Source: UBA4656 sp002405525 (GTDB lineage: Bacteria > Pseudomonadota > Gammaproteobacteria > Xanthomonadales > Ahniellaceae). Taken from it: DNA of 5,164 nt. The stretch is taken from contig DAIMGT010000115.1 in NCBI GenBank assembly GCA_036723735.1, forward strand, positions 1-5,164. Direction: 5' to 3'. Below, in pieces: positions 1-5,164 of this stretch. The position numbers and the translations under genes are program-made. The notes beneath the pieces were generated by a model. That model saw only the letters and a program-made list of their open reading frames with translations, had not been told where the DNA came from and did not search any database. The stretch's first letter is position 1, and each line of letters begins with the position of its first letter.

Positions 1-181
1 TCACGCCGGGCAGCGCCTCGAACGGCTGCTCCATGCACCAGAAGCAGCCGCCGGCGAAGGTCGCCTTGGCCAGCCCTTCGGGCGCGGGGGGCGAGGCTTC
101 AGTCGCGGCGCGAGCCGCACTGATGCCAAGCAGAGCGGCCAGCAGCGCGACGATAATCGGGCCGAACGACCGTGCGAACAT
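1..181 (-). CDS. msrA: Exported peptide-methionine (S)-S-oxide reductase MsrA, N-terminal part
   Basis: Partial gene read leftward off the window edge; 60 whole codons are visible. MsrA reduces the S-epimer of methionine sulfoxide in proteins, using a catalytic Cys and recycling thiols. Residues 44-49 read GGCFWC, the MsrA active-site signature, with C46 as the expected nucleophile and C49 just after it; MEQPFEALPGV follows, as in the family. Residues 1-25 form a signal peptide: MFAR, a hydrophobic core at about 7-20, then AARA before ATEA, with likely cleavage after A25. The product should therefore act outside the cytoplasm, unlike classical E. coli MsrA. The start at 181 is chosen because GGGAG (187-191, minus strand) lies 5 nt upstream; an in-frame ATG at 193 would add MGVR before it. 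The gene is divergent from the flavoprotein fusion gene. The identity is firm from the motif; export is inferred from the N-terminus alone. Confidence 0.9.
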   Translation of the reverse strand, partial: MFARSFGPIIVALLAALLGISAARAATEASPPAPEGLAKATFAGGCFWCMEQPFEALPGV

Positions 182-338
182 GCGGACTCCCATTCGGCAT
201 TCCGGACGTAGACCGGCGCTTCTCACAAAGAGTTTCACGTCGGGCGTCGCCGGCGCGTCAGCGTCGGACCGCGGGTCGGGATGCCAGCGCCACCACAGAT
301 GGCGTAAGGTCCGGGCAGGCTATCCGGTCCTTTCCGCC
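182..338. other. Divergent intergenic region between msrA and the VTT-flavoprotein gene
   Basis: This 157-bp spacer must carry the promoters for both directions if each gene starts its own transcript. It contains a comparatively AT-rich patch at about 219-239 (around TCTCACAAAGAG), which on the minus strand offers a -35-like TTGTGA (223-228). At the standard 17-bp spacing I find only a poor -10 (CCGGAA), so I do not call an msrA promoter. On the plus strand TATCCG at 321-326 lies 12 nt before the ATG at 339 and could be a -10 element. I see no clear operator palindrome. Confidence 0.4.
187..191 (-). promoter_or_regulatory. Ribosome binding site of msrA
   Basis: GGGAG on the minus strand, 5 nt before the ATG at 181. 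It is the only clear Shine-Dalgarno-like element ahead of a start in this window, and it favours the start at 181 over the in-frame ATG at 193, which has no purine-rich element at the right distance. Confidence 0.5.
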
Positions 339-2480
339 ATGACCCGTTCCCGTGTCGTCCTGCTCGCCCTGATCTTCACCGCGATTGCCGCATTCTTCGC
401 GTTCGACCTCGACCGCTTCCTGACCCTGAATGCGCTCAAGGCAGCGCGCGAATCGCTCGCCGGCTGGGTGAACTCGAACTTCGCCACGGCCATCGCAGCG
501 TTCTTCATCGCCTATGTCGCGGTGACGGCCCTTTCGCTGCCGGGTGCGGCCATCATGACCCTGGCCGGCGGCGCCCTGTTCGGCCTGGTGGCCGGCACGA
601 TCGCGGTGTCGTTCGCGAGCACGCTCGGTGCGACGCTGGCCTTCATCGCCTCGCGCTTCCTGTTCCGCGACGCGGTGCGGGCGAAGTTCGGCCAGCGCTT
701 GGCGGCGTTCGAGGAAGGCGTGCGCCGCGATGGTGCCTTCTACCTGTTCACCCTGCGCCTGGTGCCGGCCTTTCCGTTCTTCCTGGTCAACCTGCTGATG
801 GGCCTGACGCCGATCCGCACGCTCACCTATGCCGGCGTCAGTCAGATCGGCATGCTGCCGGGCACGATCGTGTTCGTCTATGCCGGCACCCAGCTCGCGC
901 AGCTCGACAGCCTCGCCGGGATCCTCTCGCCGGGGCTGGTCGGCGCGTTCGTGGCGATCGGCGTGCTGCCCTTGCTGATGCGCTGGATCGCCAACCTGAT
1001 CGCCGCGCGGCGCGTCTATCGCGGCCACCGCAAGCCCCCGCGCTTCGACTACAACCTCGTCGTGATCGGCGCCGGCTCCGCGGGCCTGGTCAGCGCCTAC
1101 ATCGGCGCCGCGGTGAAAGCCAAGGTCGCGCTGATCGAGCGGCACAAGATGGGCGGCGACTGCCTCAACACGGGCTGCGTGCCGTCCAAGGCCCTGCTCC
1201 GCAGCGCGCGCCTGCTGGCCGATGCGCGCGACAGCGGCAAGCTCGGGATCCGCAAGGTCGAGGCGACGTTCGACTTCGCCGAGGTGATGGAACGCGTGCA
1301 GCAGGTCGTCGCCGCGGTGGAGCCGCACGACTCGATCGAACGCTACACCGGCCTGGGCGTCGACTGCATCGTGGGCGAAGCGCGGATCGTGTCGCCGTGG
1401 GAAGTCGAGGTCGCCGGCCGGCGGATCAGCGCCCGCTCGATCATCGTCGCCACCGGCGCGCGGCCGCTGGTGCCGAAGCTGCCCGGCCTCGACGGCGTCC
1501 GCTACCTGACGTCCGACAGCCTGTGGGCGCTGCGCGAGCAGCCGCGCCGGCTGCTGGTGCTGGGCGGTGGTCCGATCGGCTGCGAGCTGTCGCTGGCGTT
1601 CGCGCGGCTCGGCAGCAGCGTGACCCAGGTCGAGATGGCGCCGCGCCTGCTGCCGCGCGAGGACGAGGATGTGTCCACGCTGCTGCTGCGGGTGTTCGCC
1701 CACGAGGGCGTGGACGTGCGCACCGGGCACCGCGCGATCCGCATCGAGCCGGCGGCGGACGGCGTGGCCGGCGAGCTCGTCGCCGAAGGACCCGGTGGCG
1801 AGGTGCGCATCGCCTTCGATCGCATCCTTCTGGCGCTGGGCCGCACGGCCAACGTGGGCGGCTTCGGCCTCGAGGAGCTCGGCGTTCGGATCGGCGCGCG
1901 CGGCACGATCGAAGCCGACCCGCTGATGCGCACCAATTTCCCCAACATCGCGGTCTGCGGCGACGTGACCGGGCCCTACCAGTTCACCCATGTGTCCGCA
2001 CACCAGGCCTGGTACGCGTCGGTCAACCAGTTGCTCGCGCCGTTCTGGTCGTTCCGCGTCGACTATCGCGTGATCCCGTGGGCGACGTTCACCGATCCGC
2101 AGGTCGCGCGGGTCGGGCTTTCCGAGGCCGAGGCGAAGGCGCAGGGCATCGCGTACGAGGTCACCCGCTACGGCATCGACGACCTCGACCGTGCGATCGC
2201 CGACGGCACCGCCGAGGGCTTCGTCAAAGTGCTCACCGAACCCGGCAAGGACCGCATCCTGGGCGCCACCATCGTGCACGCCGAGGCCGGGGAACTGATC
2301 GCCGAGTACGTGCTGGCGATGAAGCACGGGCTGGGGATGAACAAGATCCTCGGCACGATCCACGCCTATCCGACCCTGATGGAAGCCAACAAGTACGTGG
2401 CGGGCAACTGGAAGCGCGCCAACGCACCGCAAGGCGCGCTGCGCTTCGCGCAACGCTTTTTCGCCTGGCGCCGCGGATGA
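339..2480 (+). CDS. Fusion of TVP38/TMEM64 (VTT) membrane domain and class I pyridine nucleotide-disulfide oxidoreductase
   Basis: 713 residues in two parts. Residues 1-222 are a polytopic TVP38/TMEM64 domain: hydrophobic segments at about 5-23, 48-108, 135-155, 165-185 and 198-222, with the family-like stretches LAGGALFGLVAGT (75-87) and LRLVPAFPFFLVN (139-151). A basic linker (224-235, RRVYRGHRKPPR) suggests that the following domain is cytoplasmic. Residues 237-700 are a flavin disulfide reductase: FAD-binding GAGSAG (244-249), redox disulfide C275/C280 in GGDCLNTGCVPSKA (272-285), dinucleotide-binding GGGPIGCE (409-416), second FAD motif GDVTGP (541-546) and the C-terminal dimerisation domain. 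E432, at the end of the second strand of the nucleotide-binding fold, hints at NADH. The catalytic His-Pro of lipoamide dehydrogenases is Tyr-Pro here (Y677, P678, with E682). There is no N-terminal heavy-metal domain and no C-terminal Cys pair, so this is not a standard mercuric reductase; the substrate is unknown. The start at 339 is chosen because the reading frame upstream runs across antisense msrA and has no family content. There is no clear SD. Confidence 0.92.
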   Translation: MTRSRVVLLALIFTAIAAFFAFDLDRFLTLNALKAARESLAGWVNSNFATAIAAFFIAYVAVTALSLPGAAIMTLAGGALFGLVAGTIAVSFASTLGATLAFIASRFLFRDAVRAKFGQRLAAFEEGVRRDGAFYLFTLRLVPAFPFFLVNLLMGLTPIRTLTYAGVSQIGMLPGTIVFVYAGTQLAQLDSLAGILSPGLVGAFVAIGVLPLLMRWIANLIAARRVYRGHRKPPRFDYNLVVIGAGSAGLVSAYIGAAVKAKVALIERHKMGGDCLNTGCVPSKALLRSARLLADARDSGKLGIRKVEATFDFAEVMERVQQVVAAVEPHDSIERYTGLGVDCIVGEARIVSPWEVEVAGRRISARSIIVATGARPLVPKLPGLDGVRYLTSDSLWALREQPRRLLVLGGGPIGCELSLAFARLGSSVTQVEMAPRLLPREDEDVSTLLLRVFAHEGVDVRTGHRAIRIEPAADGVAGELVAEGPGGEVRIAFDRILLALGRTANVGGFGLEELGVRIGARGTIEADPLMRTNFPNIAVCGDVTGPYQFTHVSAHQAWYASVNQLLAPFWSFRVDYRVIPWATFTDPQVARVGLSEAEAKAQGIAYEVTRYGIDDLDRAIADGTAEGFVKVLTEPGKDRILGATIVHAEAGELIAEYVLAMKHGLGMNKILGTIHAYPTLMEANKYVAGNWKRANAPQGALRFAQRFFAWRRG

Positions 2481-2525
2481 TCCGCCGCCCGGCGCCCCAA
2501 TGAACGCAACCGGACCGACGAGCTG

Positions 2526-3323
2526 ATGAAACTCGCCACGATCCTGCTGGCCGGCGCGCTCGCGCTCGTCAGCACCGCCGCCGACGCCTTCGACCACACG
2601 CATGCGGCGTGGACTGCGCAGCTCGCGCGCCATGTCGCGTGGAATGCCGAAGGCACGACGACCTCCATCGACTACGCGGGATTCGCGCGCGACCGCGCGG
2701 CGCTCAAGGCCTACCTCGACACGCTGTCGGCCGTCACCCGGGCGGAGTTCGACGGCTGGGCGAAGCCCGACCGCGATGCCTTCCTGATCAACGCCTACAA
2801 CGCGTTCACGGTCGAACTCGTGCTCACCGGCTACCCGGGCCTGAAGTCGATCCGCGACCTCGGCTCGCTGCTGCGCTCGCCGTGGAAGCAGCGGTTCTTC
2901 GTGCTGCTCGGCGAGCAACGCCACCTCGACGACGTCGAGCACGGCCTGCTGCGCGGCGCGCCCGACTTCGACGAACCGCGCATCCACTTCGCGGTCAACT
3001 GCGCGTCGATCGGCTGCCCGGCGCTGCGGCCGGAGGCCTTCACCGCCGCCGCACTGGAGGCGCAACTGGAGGACCAGACCCGCCGCTTCCTGCGCGATCG
3101 CACGCGTAATCGCTACTCTGCTGCCAGCGCAAGCCTGTACGTGTCGCCGATCTTCGACTGGTATAGCGACGACTTCGAGCGCGCGGCCGGCTCGGTGGAA
3201 GCCTGGATCGCCCGCTATGCCACCGAACTCGCCGATATCCCCGAGGCGCGCAGCCGCATCGGCCGCGGCGCGGTGTCGCTGGCGTGGACCGACTACGACT
3301 GGCGTCTCAATGGCAGCCGCTGA
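2526..3323 (+). CDS. Exported DUF547 domain protein
   Basis: 265 residues. Residues 1-21 form a signal peptide (MKLATILLAG core, AADA before F22; likely cleavage after A21), so the mature protein should be periplasmic or outer-envelope. The rest matches the DUF547 pattern: DRDAFLINAYNAFT (82-95), DDVEH (135-139), HFAVNCASIGCP (154-165) with C159 and C164, FDWYSDDF (210-217) and a terminal YDWRLN (257-262). The biochemical function of DUF547 is not established. The conserved Asn, His and two Cys look like a catalytic or ligand-binding centre, but that is inference. The gene lies 45 nt after the flavoprotein gene on the same strand and in the same frame, and 27 nt before the next gene, consistent with co-transcription. 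The SD is weak (only GAG-type purines just upstream). An 8-codon ORF (2500-2526) ends over this start codon. Confidence 0.88.
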   Translation: MKLATILLAGALALVSTAADAFDHTHAAWTAQLARHVAWNAEGTTTSIDYAGFARDRAALKAYLDTLSAVTRAEFDGWAKPDRDAFLINAYNAFTVELVLTGYPGLKSIRDLGSLLRSPWKQRFFVLLGEQRHLDDVEHGLLRGAPDFDEPRIHFAVNCASIGCPALRPEAFTAAALEAQLEDQTRRFLRDRTRNRYSAASASLYVSPIFDWYSDDFERAAGSVEAWIARYATELADIPEARSRIGRGAVSLAWTDYDWRLNGSR

Positions 3324-3350
3324 CGATCGTCGCGCCGCACAATGCCCGCC

Positions 3351-4052
3351 ATGAGCCGCGTGCTGTCAGTGATCGTGCCCATCGGACCCGCCGACACCGC
3401 CTGGCGGGCGCTGCTCCCACAGCTCGCTGCGCTGCCGCCCGGCGCGCAGTTGCGTCTGGTCGCCTGCCACGCGGAAGACGCCGACCAGAGCGCGCTGGAC
3501 ACCGCCGAGGGACTGCCGCCCGATCGCGCGTGGCTGCTGGCCGCGCGCGGCCGCGCGCGGCAGATGAACGCAGGCGCGCGCGCCACCCAGGGCGGCGTGC
3601 TCTGGTTCCTGCACGCCGACAGCCGCTTCGGCGATCCGGCGTCGGCGCTGTCCGCGCTGCAGCGCACGCTGGCGAGGGAACCCGGGGCGCTCGGCTACTT
3701 CGACCTGCGTTTCGCCGGCGATGGTCCGGCGGCGACGGCGCTCAACACCGTCGGCACCTGGATCCGCTCGCGCTTGCTGGGCCTGCCGTTCGGCGACCAG
3801 GGCCTGTTCATGGCGCGCGCGACCTTCGATCGGCTCGGAGGGTTCGACGAATCGCTGGATGCGGCCGAAGACCATGAACTGGTCTGGCGCGCCCGCCGCG
3901 CCGGCGTGCCGCTGCGCGCGGCCGGCGCCGGCATCCGCACCAGCGCGCGCCGCTACGCCGAGCACGGCTGGGCGCGCACCACCGTGCGACACCTCGGGCT
4001 GACCGCAATGCAGGCCTGGCGATTCGCGCGCGCGCCGGGGCGCGACGCATGA
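3351..4052 (+). CDS. TIGR04283-type glycosyltransferase (arsenosugar/rSAM-associated transferase 2)
   Basis: 233 residues from the ATG at 3351; an in-frame ATG at 3342 would add MPA. This is a GT-A fold, family 2-like transferase: SVIVP (6-10) opens the nucleotide-sugar fold, RGRARQMNAGA (66-76) and WFLHAD (85-90; HAD stands where a metal-binding DXD is expected) are hallmark positions, followed by FGDQGLFM (147-154), LGGFDE (162-167), EDHEL (173-177, probable acidic catalytic region) and TSARR (197-201). This set is typical of the TIGR04283 family, originally noted beside radical-SAM/selenodomain proteins and now named for arsenosugar biosynthesis. There is no signal peptide or membrane segment, so it should be cytosolic. 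Its stop overlaps the start of the partner transferase gene by 4 nt, so the two are probably translated together. Neither start has an SD; a CACAAT hexamer (3338-3343) ends 7 nt before 3351 and could be a -10 element of a leaderless transcript. Donor and acceptor are unknown. Confidence 0.87.
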   Translation: MSRVLSVIVPIGPADTAWRALLPQLAALPPGAQLRLVACHAEDADQSALDTAEGLPPDRAWLLAARGRARQMNAGARATQGGVLWFLHADSRFGDPASALSALQRTLAREPGALGYFDLRFAGDGPAATALNTVGTWIRSRLLGLPFGDQGLFMARATFDRLGGFDESLDAAEDHELVWRARRAGVPLRAAGAGIRTSARRYAEHGWARTTVRHLGLTAMQAWRFARAPGRDA

Positions 4053-4738
4053 AGCCCGCGATCGCCATCTTCGTCAAGACGCCGGGGCATTCGCCGATCA
4101 AGACCCGGCTTGCCGCCACGGTGGGGCGCGCCTTCGCCGAGCAGTGGCACGCGCAGGCGGCCGAGGCCGTGGCCGCCGTCGTGCGCGAGGCCTGCCGCGC
4201 GAACGCAGCCAGCGCCTACTGGGCGGTGGCCGAAGCCGATGCGCTGGCCGACCCGCGCTGGGACGGCCTGCCGGTGCTGGGGCAAGGCGAAGGCGGGCTG
4301 GGCGCGCGCATGCACGCCGTGCACCGGGCCCTGGTGGAGCGCCACGGCGCGGGCATCCTGCTCGGCGCCGACGCACCGCAGATCGATCCCGCGGTGCTGC
4401 GCGAGGCGCTGGTCTGGCTCGACGAGCCCCAGCCACGCAGCGTGATGGGTCGCGCCGCCGACGGCGGCTTCTGGTTGTTCGGCAGCAACCGGGCGCATCC
4501 GCTCGGCCTGTGGGAAAGCATCCCGTACAGCGTGCCGGATACCGCAGATCGCTTCCGCGCCGCACCGGGTGACTGGGGCGCATGGCTCGAACTGCTGGTC
4601 CTCTCGGACGTCGACACCGCGGGCGACCTCGCCGCCTGCCATGCAGCGCTCACCACCCTGCCGGCGCCCTTGCCCGCGCAGTCGGCGCTGCGCGCATGGA
4701 TGGACGCCCAGGTCGCCGACGCTATCCTCGGCGCATGA
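4049..4738 (+). CDS. TIGR04282-type transferase (DUF2064; arsenosugar/rSAM-associated transferase 1)
   Basis: 229 residues, the usual family length. It resembles small GT-A/nucleotidyltransferase-like enzymes of the CofC/DUF2064 group: IFVKTPGHSPIKTRL (7-21) is the N-terminal nucleotide-binding loop with K10, K18 and R20; GQGEGGLGARM (78-88) corresponds to the Q-G-LG-RM motif; LLGADAPQI (104-112) carries D108, the probable metal ligand; AADGGFWLFGSN (136-147) is the conserved DGG region; SDVDTAGDL (186-194) is the typical C-terminal motif. Many relatives have Ser or Cys after that Asp (GxDSP or GxDCP); here it is Ala. It is cytosolic, with no signal peptide. It overlaps the TIGR04283 gene by ATGA (4049-4052) and the next gene by ATGA (4735-4738). 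These two families usually sit together; they probably transfer or activate a sugar in one pathway, but the substrate cannot be read from the sequence. No arsM- or arsS-like gene is in the window. Confidence 0.87.
   Translation: MKPAIAIFVKTPGHSPIKTRLAATVGRAFAEQWHAQAAEAVAAVVREACRANAASAYWAVAEADALADPRWDGLPVLGQGEGGLGARMHAVHRALVERHGAGILLGADAPQIDPAVLREALVWLDEPQPRSVMGRAADGGFWLFGSNRAHPLGLWESIPYSVPDTADRFRAAPGDWGAWLELLVLSDVDTAGDLAACHAALTTLPAPLPAQSALRAWMDAQVADAILGA
4701..4728 (+). promoter_or_regulatory. Possible intragenic leaderless promoter for the hydroxylase gene
   Basis: TGGACG (4701-4706, 4 of 6 matches to TTGACA), a 16-bp spacer and TATCCT (4723-4728, 4 of 6 matches to TATAAT) lie inside the end of the preceding gene. 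The -10-like element ends 6 nt before the ATG at 4735, so transcription would start at or next to the A of the start codon. The two hexamers also encode part of the preceding protein's C-terminus, so the match could be chance. Confidence 0.25.
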
Positions 4739-5164
4739 CCCCCGAAGCCGTGCTCGCGCTGGAAAACCCGCTGCGCCTGTCGGTGTTCGCGGGCCTGTTT
4801 GCGCTGCTCGCGATCACCGAGCGCGCCTGGCCGCTGCGCGGCGACGCGCGCCTGGCGTGGCGGCAGGCGACCACCCTCGCCCTGATGGCGATCGACACCG
4901 TGCTGCTGCGCGTCGTGTTCCCGGTCCTCGCGGTGGCTTTCGCCGCCGGCCTCGCGGCACGCGACATCGGCCTGCTGCCGTGGCTCGGCATCGACGGCTG
5001 GATCGCGGTCGCGCTGGCCTTCCTCGCGCTGGACTTCGCGATCTACTGGCAGCACCGGCTGTTCCATCGCATCCCGCTGCTGTGGCGGCTGCACCGCGTG
5101 CACCACGCGGACACCGCGTTCGACGTGACGCTGGCGGTGCGCTTCCACCCGCTGGAGATCGCGC
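4735..5164 (+). CDS. Sterol desaturase / fatty acid hydroxylase family protein, N-terminal part
   Basis: Incomplete: 143 codons before the right edge, no stop. Members are membrane di-iron oxygenases that hydroxylate or desaturate lipids, bound by a set of eight or more His. The first His boxes are present: HRLFH (107-111), HRVHH (120-124) and RFHPLE (136-141, with H138). Hydrophobic segments at about 14-28, 46-74 and 86-105 precede the His boxes, as expected for an inner-membrane enzyme with the metal site facing the cytoplasm. The start ATG overlaps the stop of the upstream transferase gene (ATGA), so translation is probably coupled; there is no SD, but a -10-like hexamer lies just upstream. 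The remaining His boxes lie outside the window. The family call is strong; the lipid substrate is not determinable. It fits the membrane theme of the operon. Confidence 0.87.
   Translation, partial: MTPEAVLALENPLRLSVFAGLFALLAITERAWPLRGDARLAWRQATTLALMAIDTVLLRVVFPVLAVAFAAGLAARDIGLLPWLGIDGWIAVALAFLALDFAIYWQHRLFHRIPLLWRLHRVHHADTAFDVTLAVRFHPLEIA

Noticed and set aside
33..338. Upstream extension of the fusion gene by 102 codons
   Set aside because: It runs across the coding strand of msrA in antisense and through the intergenic region, has no family content, and the TVP38 domain begins naturally after the ATG at 339.
339..2480. Annotation as mercuric reductase (merA)
   Set aside because: The core motifs are similar, but there is no N-terminal heavy-metal domain, no C-terminal Cys pair and no mer genes nearby; a VTT domain precedes it instead.
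1397..2503. 368-codon plus-strand open frame
   Set aside because: It is a shifted frame inside the flavoprotein region, dominated by Arg, Ala, Gly and Pro, with no motif; the true frame holds all conserved sites.
2481..2525. Terminator between the fusion gene and DUF547
   Set aside because: The spacer has no stable hairpin followed by T residues, so I treat the genes as co-transcribed.
258..3065. 935-codon open frame on the minus strand
   Set aside because: It lies antisense to the fusion gene and the DUF547 gene, which share one frame because the 45-bp spacer is a multiple of three. The translation is rich in Arg, His, Gln, Ala and Asp/Glu with no recognisable motifs, as expected for a GC-rich shadow frame.
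3322..3331. 10-bp palindrome GACGATCGTC at the DUF547 stop, as terminator or operator
   Set aside because: The stem would be only 5 bp with no loop and no T-tract follows; perfect 10-bp palindromes of this kind are expected by chance in GC-rich DNA.
4216..5148. 310-codon minus-strand open frame
   Set aside because: It is antisense to two genes with clear family motifs; its sequence is low-complexity Arg/Gln/Ala/Ser text.

Overview
The window is a high-GC, densely coded stretch of chromosome, probably from a gammaproteobacterium of the Xanthomonadaceae type (Lysobacter/Luteimonas-like). That placement is an inference from base composition, the exported MsrA and the gene content; no rRNA or other taxonomic marker is present. 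I see no mobile element, tRNA, rRNA, CRISPR array or convincing terminator.

Layout: (1) Bases 1-181, minus strand, hold the first 60 codons of an exported peptide-methionine sulfoxide reductase A (GGCFWC active site), cut by the left edge. (2) Bases 182-338 are a short divergent intergenic region. (3) Bases 339-2480, plus strand, encode a 713-residue fusion of a TVP38/TMEM64 (VTT/DedA-like) membrane domain and a complete class I pyridine nucleotide-disulfide oxidoreductase. (4) Bases 2526-3323 encode an exported DUF547 protein. (5) Bases 3351-4052 and 4049-4738 encode two small transferases of the TIGR04283 and TIGR04282 types, families linked to radical-SAM/arsenosugar biosynthesis loci. (6) Bases 4735-5164 encode the N-terminal part of a membrane fatty acid hydroxylase/sterol desaturase family protein, cut by the right edge.

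The five plus-strand genes have gaps of 45 and 27 nt, then two 4-nt ATGA overlaps, so they look like one operon of about 4.8 kb or more. All of its products have a plausible link to the membrane or envelope: a VTT domain (relatives move lipids across membranes) carrying a flavin disulfide reductase, an exported DUF547 protein, two nucleotide-sugar transferase-like enzymes, and a membrane di-iron hydroxylase. The working idea is a pathway that makes or modifies a glycosylated, possibly arsenic- or thiol-containing lipid or small molecule. The arsM and arsS partners expected for a true arsenosugar locus are not in this window, so the substrate is open. The most interesting points are the fusion protein, its Tyr in place of the usual catalytic His, and SD-poor starts with -10-like hexamers just ahead of the ATG.
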